This document shows, in pieces, positions 13,043 to 26,800 of a DNA stretch of 64,000 bases. The notes beneath the pieces were generated by a model. It saw only the letters and a program-made list of their open reading frames with translations. It was not told the origin of the DNA and ran no database searches. The number at the start of each line of letters is the position of its first letter. Positions within the stretch are counted from its first letter, which is position 1. The DNA is from Zhengitettix transpicula (taxonomy: Eukaryota; Arthropoda; Insecta; Orthoptera; Tetrigidae): the NCBI GenBank assembly GCA_037074705.1, contig CM073590.1:223330246-223394245 (forward strand), in the 5' to 3' direction. Position numbers and translations under genes: made by a program.

Positions 13043-16000
13043 GTACGCTCTCTCCCCCACAGATGGCTCCTGCTGCGCCTTAACTCTCAGCTCGCTTACG
13101 CATGCGCTCTCAGCATCTCTCAAGCTTAAATTTCAAGCCTGCTCCCACAACTTACATTCACAAAATATAGTAAATATGGATTTATAATGTTCTTTTAAAT
13201 ACGTAACTCCTTTGGAAGAATGTATAACGAAGTTGAATTCAAATAAATATTAAAATAGTCAAAAAGCCGACCAATAAATGGCGTGGAAATTAAAAACTCA
13301 CTACGTCACATTTTTCACCTCAGGTTAAACAACCATGATTTCCGAAACGTAACTTAGTGAATCTTTTACTTTTCAAACCATTTATTGGACAGTTTTTTGG
13401 TTATTTTCTTATTTAAATGTTACCTTTTACAGACGCGAACAATTCAAATAAATAATAAAATAGTAAAAAAGCAGACCAATAAATGGCGTGGAAATTAAAA
13501 ACTCACTACGTCACATTTCTCACCTCAGGTTAAACAACCATGATTTCCGAAACTTAACTTAGTGAATCTTTTATTTTTCAAACCATTTATTGGACAGTTT
13601 TTTTGGTTATTTTCTTATTTAAATGTTACCTTTTACAGACGCGAACAATTTTTCTTTCATAGTTCCATTCAAACTCATCTTTAACTCTGAACATTTCGAT
13701 TTGATGAGAAACTCATAAAACAAATCCAATTAAGGGGAACGCTGTGTGTTTGAGAGTGAGTTCTATATAAAAAAAAACTTTGAGATAGAATTTTTGAAAA
13801 ATGTAAATGTAAATAAGTGATTATTTTGATAAAAAGATTGTAATGTTGATATATATATATATAGTATCTTGTAAATTTGAAATGTTTTTAAATAACTATA
13901 CTTTCGTTTTGAAGAAGAAACTATCGGAGGAATGAAAACTCGTTGGTTTTAAAAATAAAAATAAAATAGTTATGAAGTTTTAAATTATTTATTGAGAATG
14001 ATTTAAAACCTGTGGAGTTTTAAACAAAAAAATTATTTGATTCGTCTCCATAGCCTAGAATTCAGAAATTTTTGCATTAAGAGACCCGAAACTTTTAATA
14101 AGGTTATTAGCATTATCAAACTGCCATCCGTCATCTGGAAACTAAAAAATGGCGAACTCCCCAAACACTGACTTTTACTTGTTGGACAAGGATATTGTTT
14201 GCTTGTCAGAAAAACGGCTGAATGCCTTTCCTGCAAAGTTATAACGAACTTTGAGACTTAAATTTGAAAAAGATAACACTTAAAACTGAAAATATCAATT
14301 TACTTTCGGGGCACGTGATTATAAATCAAACAAAATCTTGTTGTGAAGAGTCGACCAGATGATAGCCATACAAAAATCTTATATATCGAGCCAAAAAGTA
14401 ATAAAAAAGATTAAATAAAAATACCTGATACGGTCCAAAGGCGAAAAAATGTACGCAAGCTCTATCCTGTCAATAGTAAACACCGTAGGCAAATCATTGA
14501 GCCAAATGTTAATCCTATATATATTCAATTAATTAATTAAAAATGTGTCATACGTAAAAAGTACGGGTAACTGTCTGCATTTCAACACCTCTCTTTTCGG
14601 AGTCACGGCCGCAAAATTATTTTGATATACGAGACTAAATCTCCTTTCGTTTGACAGTATTTTTTAAAAAAGAATTCTCATTTATCCCTTGTGTCTACAT
14701 AATTTTCTTCTTTCTCCTGCAGTGGGCGGACTCTAAAGACTGTATCTAGAATTTCCGACTTACATTTGTTAACCGTAAATTTTCTGCCACAACTGACTTT
14801 TGAATGTCGATGGTTTCTTATTTTTTTTTCTTGTTTTATTTTACTTTTCATGTGTTCTAGCAGAACCCAATTTCGTCTTCGTATTCCCTCAAAATAAAAC
14901 TTTTTTACTTTTTCTATAACATTCGAGCCAGTTTGGCCATTCCGTTATTTGTCTTTTCCTAAATTTATTTTAGGATGCTCCAGAAATGTAACAACTTTCT
15001 CTACAGAGCTTATCACTTGCGAGAACTTGTACCGTATTTCAAATCCAGATTAATTTAAACCTTACGTTCTATGTTATTTAGTTAAATCACCAATTAAATC
15101 ATACAGTTGATGAATTTAATCCTACCATCAATTCGTCAGTTTTCTCTTTTGCATTCAGACCTGTAACATTCAAATCATTGATTTTCTTAGTCTGAGATGC
15201 ATACGGAGAAATTAGTTTACTTCCTGAATTAATTATTTGATCCAGGAAATTCCTCATAATACATGTTGTGTTCTTTCCCGTTGTATCCATTGATCGTTAC
15301 TGATTTATCCGTCATTATTGGATACAGGGATTGTTCGCATCTTTATTGGCAGTTTGCCACGAAAAGTGCTCATCTGGTCTTCGAAGAGGTCGTAACACTT
15401 GTTAGTCGTAGACTACGGCTCCCTTAGGTGGGAGACTATCAGAGGCCGCGGTGGCCTTTTAATTCAGTCCTCTGTTGAGGAAATAGGACAAATTGAAGGA
15501 AGTTCTCACATATATCAATAATAAATTAAATAAAGGAAAATATATAGTTTACGTCTATATATATATAATGTGGTGTGTTGCACAATTATATTTTATATCA
15601 ATTAATTAAATAAATTCACGATTAGTTATCTTATTCACAATAAAAATACATATCGTAAAATATTATTTATATTTTATGTCATTAAAACGCGTATTTTATA
15701 TTATTGAGACTTAAGTTATAATAGTATTTCAGTTACATAATAGTTAAGTGGAGTGTTCAAGCCCAACAGCAGAGCTAGTACACAACAACGTGCTTGTAGT
15801 GGTCAGACTGCCTTGTTTAACACTCTAGCTATCAAAATGATTCCGACCGCTGTAAGACACCCTTTTATCAATTCGCCTAAGAAACTAGTCCAAATTCCTT
15901 GCTACCAAGATTCTTTGGTTGATGTAACTTCCGCGCGCGAGTGAAACCCAGCTCATTCATTCATGTGGGAAACGTGTCCAATATCTCGTAATCCTTACAC

Positions 16001-18236
16001 GTTGGAAACGTTGGACATGGACTTCTTAATGTCATCTCCCACCCCGCTAGGCAGGCTCTCCGTTTCACAATTGAAACCTACCGCGCTTGAATGACTGGTT
16101 CAATTGGTCCTTCGTTTATCCAGAGTGTTTTACAAGGCAGGTACTTTGCTACTGAGCTAGTGTTTCCTGTAGCCATGTGGATGTGAAAAACAGATAATGA
16201 ACTAGCCATTAAACGGGAAAATTTAAGTGTTAAAATAAATACCACACAGCGTTTCTTCAATACTTGTTGCTTTCATCCGGTGACGGAACATCATGAGAGT
16301 CTTAAAAACGAACGACACACCACACAAACATGGTAACGAACTTAAAACCTATCCCTGTATTTGAGCTTGTTGGAAACAACTGCCACGTGGTTTTAAATTC
16401 ACTCCTTACCAACCAAAACTACTCTACAAGTTACTTAACTCAAATGTTATTAATAATAATATATATATGTATATAAAGTACAATTTTAAATAATAAAATG
16501 CAATTAAGTGTGATATAAAATACGATTATAAAATAAGCTGCCACACTTCACAATATAAAATTAATGAATGTGAAATAGTGATCTGGACATGATGATACAC
16601 AGGATTTTTTCCTTCCTATGATTTCATTAAACAATTTTATTTTCAACAAATCCATTAGGATGAAGTTTTTTTTTCCATGAAAAAAATATAACAAGAAATA
16701 ATTATCTCTAAGAAATTCCGTATAATCGCATAGTGGAGATGAGCAAAGGCGGATGTATCTGATGTTACGTTTCAGCTGAACCCTGACGGATATGGATCCC
16801 ACACTTCACCAGCTCATCACTGCAGCAGTCAGCTCCTGGACGACTCCTGCTCCGTCGACAGCTTCGCCCCCAAAAACGCAAAGTGAGTTTTGCCACCACT
16901 ATCATTCACATATATGCATGCGCAGAGTATGAAAACATTTACACTGCGGATCTCACGAAACCATTACACACCTCTCACGGACTCATTTTATATTTTACTG
17001 ATGACAGTAGCGTTTTACCAACGTCAAGAAAAATTTAATGTGTATTTTTCATAATTTTTATAAGAGTCAAAGTTGTTTCGTCGAAAGCCATTATTTTACT
17101 TTCTACTGTACTGGAGACCAAATAATTCACCAGATTATTGGTCTCAATGAATCAGTTTATTTTCCTTCCTCCCCCTCCTCCTCCTTTCATCCCGATATTC
17201 ATATTGGTTGCTTATGTTGTATCTAGTTTAACACATCTTGTATTTGGTGGAAACGCATGAACATATCTATTTATTAGGAAATCGATTGTCTTTTACTGGC
17301 ATGGATTCTTCACTCCACGAAAGACTCCCAAATATAACACCAGTGAAAGAAACTATGTACATATATTTATATATGTATATATATTGTAATAATTAACATA
17401 AATGTGTTCTTTTAAAATGAAAAACTATTAACTTTATACAACAAACAAAATTTATTATGCCAAATTTAAAACAAAAATTATAAAATATACAAAATAATTG
17501 GGATCTCAGGGTCTTGAACTGGGTTTGATAATGGCAGAATTTATACAATCAAAGAACACCAAATTTTACATTAACTTTATAAGCAAATTTATGCGTCTAA
17601 ACATAGACGAAATTTGTTCATGAATAAAATTATGCTAAAAGATTGAGTTTAAACAATTTCATTTTGTCAATAATTTAAAGAATGATCTGAATAATTAAAG
17701 AACGATCTGACGTTTATCTTTTAAAAACGGTTTACAATAATTTTAAAGTTTTCTTTCTACTTACGGCAGCCCAGGACTCATTTTTAACTTTTCGTGCGTA
17801 ATTTTGGGGTTTCACAGATTCTAATTACTCACAGACTCTAATTAGCATAGTTTGTCGGTTGGTTTAAAATGAATTGGTTGATTCTCGATGATTTACTGCA
17901 ACCTGAATTTGTAGATCTCGTGAGTCATGTTGAAAATGCAACTCACTGGTTTCGTCTGTTGACTGAGTATTGATTTAGTTTCTGCGATTTGATGTAGCAG
18001 CATACTTATTACTGGAACACATTCTCTCGTTCCTTAAATTAGACCTTTTTCATTCTCGCTGCTTACTGACCGACTGTTCGTTCGTCTCGTCAATTTTGAG
18101 CGCGTAAAACCTCTCAACTGCTCAACAATTCTCTCCCTTCATTGTCGGTTTGTTGCGGCGTCAGCTACCGCTATCAATAATGTGTCCTCTACAATTCAAC
18201 TTTTCAATTAGAACAATGCCTTAATTACCAATTATT

Positions 18237-18271
<35 letters not shown>

Positions 18272-21200
18272 TAAAGAGGTTTTTAATTATTTAATTTATT
18301 ACTTTTCAGAGCCAATTAATGTAATGTACAACTTGAATTCTTTAAATATATTCCGTAATTTAATCTATAATATTTAAGTTAGAATTATTTAAAGAAATTG
18401 TAATTTTGCTTTATTTATAATTTAAACCAAATTAATGAAATTTTTAATTTATCAGATATTAATAGAAATTCTTAACAACTAGTGACAGTTTTAGAAGTAA
18501 TTAAAGTGAAATTTTTTTAATATAATATTTGAATAATTTATAAATAACACAAAAATTAATTATACACAAGTTTTTCGAACAATTTTGCCAAGACTATTTA
18601 TTTATAAATGAGACTCTTATTTTTATCTCGGGGCGTTTCATCGGGCCTCAAAACAGTACGGGATTAAAAGTAACTATAAAATTCACAAGAAAAGCTTTTA
18701 ATCTAATGGCATAAAACCATTTCGTTTGGGAGACTCTACTGTGACATAGTGCGGGTTCATTGGACGTTAGTTTTAGCCACAGCCATGTTCCTTTTTCTTG
18801 GACCAGCGGAACCTATTGGTTGTAGTTTCTCACTGTAATGTTGTATGATAATGTTGCGTTGCAAGCAGCTTGCAGCTGTGTCTGTCTAATGAGGTAGTTT
18901 CCATGTGATGCCTGCCAATTTGCGAGCAACTAAGCCGACTTTAATTAGCCCCGTGGGGACGTTACGTAAAGGTTTGGCATGAAGCTACGGCCACTTTCAA
19001 ATCGTGTTCGGGGAAAGATTATGGTCAGAATCGAGTTTCACCAGAAAATCGCGCATCGCTACCAATTATCTTCAATCGTCTCGTAATTGGTCGAATATGT
19101 GTTTTCGCTTTGAAAGAGGTTAACCGGAACCAGATGATGATTAGAAAAGCTTTTATTGTAATAAATATGAAAATCAATAGAAATTACGTTTTTAACTCAT
19201 TTCTCTGCTAAATAAGAATTTTTCCCTAAGTCACTTTTAATATCATCAGTATTTGTAACCCTCTGCTAATATCTTCCGTATTTCAGAAACCAATTAATGA
19301 ACTTTCCAATGTTTATGCATTGAAATGAGACTTCATTTGCAACGTAATTTTAAAGTTCCACGGCCAACATCATTCTTTATCATTAATCGTGCAGTTATCT
19401 TTTAGGCCCTTCCTAGAAATGTCCTCCAACATGGGTCGCACAAGCAGTTCGCGTGTTTCTCTCCATTTAGTAATCTCACAGCGTTACATTCTCATTTGCA
19501 TTATTCGTTGTCACAAATCCGACTTGATGTTATCACCTCTGTAGTGTTTTTGCTTCAGTATGCACGCTAAGAAATTAAATCCTCACTACAGACGAGTCGT
19601 ACCAATCGTCTGCAAGAGATTATTGCCCTGTTGTGATTGCTGGTAATATTCATTCCAAACAGCAATTTCCCAGGCGATGATTTTAGCTTAGTAGACGTAC
19701 ATAATTAAATCAGCATTTCATCTCTTCCTTTTTTATGACGCTCGTGTTCTGGAGCTTGCCTGCCCGTTTCGGGTGCGGGATTATGTAAAATTCAGTAGCA
19801 TCTGTCGGAACACATTTCAGACATAACATGCAGGAAAGTATTAATTTATTTACGAGATACTTTGGGGCTGTGCAATACTTTTAGGGCTGTAGCTCGTTAT
19901 AATACAGTTTCCATTGAGGCAGAATTGAAAATAGGAGACTTGTGTAATCTTCCATATTTATCTCTACTTTGTTCTGAAGATTTTCCTTTTCTGCTCTTTT
20001 TAAATAAACAAATCGTAACACATTTTGCTTTTATATTGCCCGTTAAGGTTACATCACACTTGTCTTTAAAAGGCAATAACGACTTTTCTTCAGTGTATTT
20101 CCCTTCGAATAGAAAAAATAATTCATTCAAAGTTTGATTGGTTTTGAGTTACAATATTTCGACTTCAAACTATTTCTCTTTAACGACCCAAAAACCAAGG
20201 ATGTTTTATATGCTATGTTATAATGGAATTTAAAATTTCAATTCCTTGTTATTTATGTTTGCATGTTTATAAAACAATAACTCAAGAGAATTTTCGAACT
20301 TCGAAACTCTTTTAAGTGTGTATTAATTAATTGTAATTGGAGGGGCTATTTTCTTTCATAGCCAGTCAGTCTCAAATATCATTTTCGTTGCATTCAGGAT
20401 GGGGTGCTCAAATTTTTTGACTGGGAATGTCCATATATACATTAATCCTCCACGTAATTTTATCACAGAAACGTCAGCACTTTAATTTGCAATTGAGACT
20501 TTATTTTGTAGAATACCAGCTGGGTGCTCGACGTTGGCCGGGTTATCATAACTAAACTAGGCGAGATTCATAACCCCGGATTCGGTTCCGATCTCTGTTG
20601 CTTATGCATTACTTTTACGTAACGCCCCACACCCTATCCCAAAAGGTGCTCCAAAACTATGCCTAAAATAGTTGAAATTATACACACAAATATATGAGTT
20701 AACGCTTTCTATCTCATTGACCCCGAAAAATTTTCTTACGGCAAAAATATCGGCCGTTTTAACATATTTGAAAATTTGGTCAAATTTTATCCACGGGAGT
20801 AGATATGTATGCTGACCATACACACATTGTTTACCACTTCCACCCCACTCATATAACAAGAACTTAACCATCAAGTTGAATGTTATAATTAAACTCAGCG
20901 ACATCAATAACCCCGGATTCGCCTCCAATCGCGGTTGTTTTTGCTTTATTTTTATTTAACTTTTTCACTCCCAACCCCTAAAGGCGTTCCCCTCCCATTC
21001 CGAAATGTTGTTGAAATTATACACAAAAGTATATGGAGAAACGCTATCTACCTCATTGACCACCTAAAATATTTTTTATCATGTTTGAAGATATTTTATA
21101 TTTTCTTCATTTAATAAAATCTTTAATAATAAGAAATATAGCCAAATACAAACAAAAAAATGATAATATAAATACAACACAACGTTTGTGGAAACCTTGT

Positions 21201-23835
21201 TCCTTTCTTCAGGTGCAGAAAAAACGCAAGAGCCTTGACAGACAACTGCAGTTTTTTAATATTTTTTCTTATTAATTTTCAATTAGACGGTTATTTTTCA
21301 TGTTAATAAAATGTTTGATTATGATTCAAAATGAACACGTCTTCAAAATTTGGTCGAATTTTCTCCACGGAACATAAGAACATACAGTCTATATTTTTAG
21401 TAGAATATATTGGTGCATCGGGTTCTTTATGTATATCCTCATTACGTTTTTGTATTATTTGTATTCTTGAAGCAGTGACCGTCCAACCATTAATATAGTG
21501 TTTGTATTATTGATAATTTATAAAGGAAATGACCACCCGTTTAGCATAACATTCCGTTTATTATGAATATAAAAAATTGTTTTATTTTTAAATTTCTGTA
21601 TTTGCCTGATTTTTACAAAATTTTCAGAAGTTTAAGGAGAATTGTATATTGTTTTAATTAGAATACGTAACGAGTTTGCTCTGTCGCCTGAGAGGTCCGC
21701 AACCCATTGAACAAGCACAGTCTCAATTGTCCCCACGTGTCCGCTGGCCAGTTTAATTTCCATTTAAATTTACGAACGGGCAAAGATGAAATTTAGAATA
21801 CGATTAACTTAGTGTTACACTAATGGAAAAGGTAAGTCTGATGTTAACGAGAAACTTAAATTGGTGTTATCGCACCTAAATATCCTTCAGGATGTACAAG
21901 CGCTAATGAATTTACATATTTTAATAATTGAGTTTAAACATGAATTTATTGACGATGATATATTATTTTAAATATGTTAAGTGAAAGAAATAGTTAAAAG
22001 ATACTTGCAAATTCGATATATTTGAATGCAGATCGGACTCTCGCCTTTTATTTCTCATGTTCCCTAAATATGAGAAAAATAAACAAATTATCAGGAATGT
22101 AATTTACCGGGTGTAATTGTCTCAAAGACATTTTTAGGGCATCTGACCGAGCAACCTTATTATTACATGACGTTCCGATAGTTAGTTTTGTCATCTTCTG
22201 CTCTAAGATCGCGTAATAGCTATGCTACTCGGGTAGACGCTAGATAACTGCTTAAAAACAGAATCTAGTCTATTTGTCATCATAAGTAAATGTATTTTAT
22301 TATCGTCTAGAGAACCTTATTAGTTAGATACTTCAAAAATAATAATTTCGAAATGAACTCTTCATCCGCAGCACATAAAGTAGATTTTACCCGTGTACAT
22401 ATTGTGCGTTAATTTCAAACTAGACTTAATTGTGGAAATGCTCCTAATTGCCTCCGTAGAGATCAAATTTAGACGTGCTAGATATTCTATTAAAAAACAT
22501 TCGTCGCCAGCCAAGACCCCGTAATAATTAAATCAAGGCATTAAAGTTATTTCAGAAATGAACAAATAAACGTGAATTTGTACAACAGAAATAGGATTTA
22601 TCTAACTTAAAATTGAGCAAAGTATATTATATTTGTTTACGAAACATAGAAACTGTGCAACAAAGATTTATTTTTAATATACATAACAGATCAAATCATT
22701 AAGGATGTAAAAGTTATTTGAAAAATTATGTCTTACTCTCACTACCATTATTTAGATTCAAAAGTGTCTGTGAAATTTCAAAGATATTGCTCGTTTCAGA
22801 ATAAAAAAAATACCAAACTTGCTATGCAGGTGAAACTAAGCAGCATCGTTGAACTCACCTTAAATGGTAAGAAGTGTTTTGCTTTGTTATGGAAATCCAG
22901 ATCGGAAATAGAACATCGGAAAAATGTCATGCGTAAGCAGATCTTTATTAATCCGAGGACGTCGTTAAGAACGATGACTAAAAAAATTGGTCACGTGTCG
23001 TAGACTTTTTCCCAGCCAGCATCCGAAGACGAGAGATTGGTCCACCGAGTTATTCTCGTCTCCTTTGTCTCTCCACGAACAGGCCATAGATCAGTCGTTT
23101 TGTCAAGTTAAAATCACCGTGTCGTTGACGTCGCTAACGAAGAGGAGATTTTGTGTCCCCCTGGTCTTATGTGCGATCTTTGCGCCCTCCAGATGTGCCG
23201 CTAAATACGGTACATAAATTAAAGCCGCTAGAAGGGGGCGTCGCCACCGTCGCGTTCCCCGGGCCATGGATCAATAAAGCGGCGCCAAGCCACCCCGAAC
23301 GCAACAAAATGGCGCTGCAGCGCTCACGAAATGGTGGTCAGTAACCGTGAGCCTCCAGGAAACTCCGCGAAACGTTGGGCTGTCACCAGATAATTCCGTT
23401 ATTATACCTCTTCTTCTCTCGCTGTCACGTTGTCACCACCTCTGAGATCTGTACGCTGATTCCGAAAATAACTTTACGAACGTTAATTAACCCAACATAA
23501 AAATTCCTTAAAAGAGAAAACTGAGAATTCGGTACTTTAGATGGGTTCTCTTCCTGTTGCTTGGTGTTAAATGAAAGTCATTCTAGAGTAAAGGATTCGA
23601 CACATTCGGTCTCGAAATTTTTTTTAAAAGTCAAACCATTTCGCGGTTACTCGCATGGTTACCACTCCGAACAATTAAAGTATCATCGCAGCCTGTTTTC
23701 TCCAAAATAATGTTTTTATTAGTAATCAGTTACGTTCCAAATTCTGTCTTGAATACCCTTAGGAATCATAAAGCAGTTAAGTGGACTACGTATAAAATAT
23801 ATTTGAGATGAAGTAAAAGTATATAGCATGATGAT

Positions 23836-23878
<43 letters not shown>

Positions 23879-26800
23879 CAAATAGCTGAATAACAGTTTG
23901 TACATCTGTCTTGAGTGAAAATAATTTTAGTAGTAAACTCGTTAGTTTATAATAAGAAATTGCTATAGGAAAATGTATTTTGATTTTTCGTGTATTTCTT
24001 TTGTTTTTTATGGAATATTTAAATAATTATGGGTAAATCAGATTTTTTTTGTGTTGGTCACTTTCACTCTTTCTATAAGCCATTTGTATTAAATTTTTAT
24101 GCAAGTGAATCGGTTCTGAAAATAAAATTTGTTAATCACGAAACCTTGTACGTTCCATGACATCGATAATAACCTGTACAATGTTTGGCCTGACTATTTG
24201 TGGAAGTAACTGTTGGCCTATACTTTTATTTACTTTGAGTTTCTCCTATATCCCAAGAGACTGATAAAAAGCCGCTCACGAGGATTCGTCGGCCACCACT
24301 TATTCTGAGAAAGTATAATGGAAGAAAGGTTACCACAGAAAGTAGTTTTACGAAATATTTAGAACATCTTAGGAAAACTTGCGTTTTTATGCCATACATG
24401 AAAAAGATTAAAATATTTACTAAGTAAATCTTAATCAAATATATTGAAGCCATATGCAAATCGCTTCAAGCGTTTATAAATAGTTTTGAGCTCGTAGCAC
24501 GGTCAGACCTGAAGCCCATCGACTAAATGAATGCATACGAACGTGCGCGTATAAATACACACTGTAATGAAGTCCATACATAAAACATTAACTCGAAGGC
24601 AGGTGTAGCACATATTCACGAGTTTTAAACAAAACTCTTCTTGGTTCTCACAGGTCTTAAAAGAGCAGCTGGTCAACAGTTCCTCAGATCTAGACTTTGC
24701 TGTTAGAAGGTGAGGATTACATCCACCCGACCCGCTGTAACTTTCGGTCTCCCGGGAACGTTAATGGTCTACCTAATGCAGATATTCGAGAAGTTTCATT
24801 CGGATCTCACCGTCGAAGTTTTGCTCTACCCCGACGGTCCCACCAAACCTTCTCTGCCTTTCATTTTGTGAAGGTATTCGGTAGCCGCGGACTTCGACAT
24901 AAATCAAAGATGTATTAATCCAAAAAACATATATATTCCAACACTATAAGAATATTTGTATCGTAGATGATTTCTCAACTTTTCCTAATTTACTTCCTAT
25001 AACTAACATTCACATCTGCTGTCTCATTTGAAGGTAAACCTCTTCAGGAATGAGTTAATTGGTTGGAAAATTTCTTTATACATTACATTGAATTTGGCTC
25101 ATCGATGTCTATTGTGCTTAATCTTTAATATAACGCGAAATTTCATTGTGTTCGTTTGCTATGCGCATATTTTAACGTCAGAATTTCAGTAATCAAAATA
25201 TTTTCTTTGTTGTTCTGGCCATTATGAGGTAAAATACCTAAACTAATTTGAAACGACGATGTGATGGAAAAAGATTTCAATAGCTGACCCATTTTTATCA
25301 AATAAACATCCAGGTGGTTGTTTTGTGTTCCTTACAAAATTGTGGATTCTTAGCCATTGTCAGCAACATGTGGCAGACAACATATTACGAAGTATTTCTA
25401 TTCATAGTAGATTAAAGAATGAACTGTAATTTATTCTGTATCAGCAATTATAAAGATTGATGCTGCTTTTTTAAGTGAAACTCGTATTTAAGTGACTTGC
25501 ACCAATCGGAAGATTTATTAAATTCGGTCTCGTTGGAAGTGCATATCTTCCATCAATTTTGTCGTTCTTTATACTTAATTACCCATTCCTGGATCCGCTG
25601 TAACTGTATTTCTTCACATTTTCCGAAAATAATTAATATATTAAAACTATTATATATGCCCTCACTGACGGTTACAATAAAAATAGAAATTTAAAGTAAA
25701 TCTGATTTAATTTAATAAATATAGTAATATAATTTTGGTCTTCCTTGAAAATTTACATTACACTCAAAAACTGTTTCTGCAGCTAGGAATATATTAGTTG
25801 ACTGTATAGTATGGCACTTAAATTAACTTTCATTTATCAATATTCATGCTTCGTTAGTTTTCCATTAAACCCTAGTTGTATTTTGTCAGCTAAAGTCTCG
25901 ACTTCTACATAACCTCAGCACGTTGAGCAGTGATATATTATATTATATTATATACACTTATCTGAAAACTTAATGTAAATTTTGTTATATTTAATGCTTT
26001 CCTCTATAACGGATTCAATGTCAGTATTCTTATCCAAAACGAAGAGAATGAAAAGAATGAGCGCGTTATTCTGTTGTTCGTTCTCGTTTTAACTGAACGA
26101 ATTAATTTAGATGGGTATGACTTACATTAACACTTACAGAATCATTAAAAATTGTGTCGTATTCTTGTTGTTTCTGAGTTTGCAGATAAAATAAGTCCCA
26201 TACCCTCAAAAGTAGTTTTGCCGAAGTTGTCCGATGATAGCCGAAGATGACCGAAGTTTGGTTCTATAGTCTGTTAATTCCTTACTGTTAACCCCAGTTT
26301 AAAATTTGTATGGAAAAGTGTAGAGAATATTAATAGATAATTTACTAAGGGGATATTTTTCTGGATGCTCGAAAATTGCATTATGCTTCGTTTCGTTCTA
26401 AGGGAAACAATACATATTTTTTATGTGTTGTGTCTTTCAAGTTTTTTATTTGCTTTTTCTTGAAAGTAGTTACTTTGAACGTTTTCTTCAATTTCACTAA
26501 ATTAGTTTCCACAGATATGGAAACTCTCCAACAGCGCCAGTCTGTTAAATCCAAAATTATAGCATTTATTGTTCAAATAATTTTCCTTACATTCTTTATA
26601 TAGTCTCCTTTTCTTTCCATTTTATTCTTAGTCTTTCCTTTTATCTCCGCATATACTAATCCTGCATGTCAGTGTATTTTTCGTTAACTTCTCTTTTGTT
26701 AGACTGAAAGACTTTTCCCGACAAATCTTAATTTAGACTACCATTTGCAGTCGTAAGTCGTGGCAAGATAATGTTGCCGTTATCCTGGCACTGATATACT

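Larger units (their letters stand above)
16883..24653 (+). other. intron with several repeats and a GC-rich patch
   Basis: No further coding exon is supported. It holds the LTR-like element at 17385-18237 with the (TA)n beside it, the degraded tandem repeat at 20518-21390 with a MITE inside it, a CpG-rich patch at 23020-23440 and a (TA)n at about 23837-23877. The segment 18700-19130 is less AT-rich than its surroundings but has no recognised content. Confidence 0.5.

Noticed and set aside
16883..24709. Splicing exon 16776-16882 directly to exon 24654-24709
   Set aside because: The joined frame gives Lys-Ser-stop, so both cannot be in one coding transcript in these forms.
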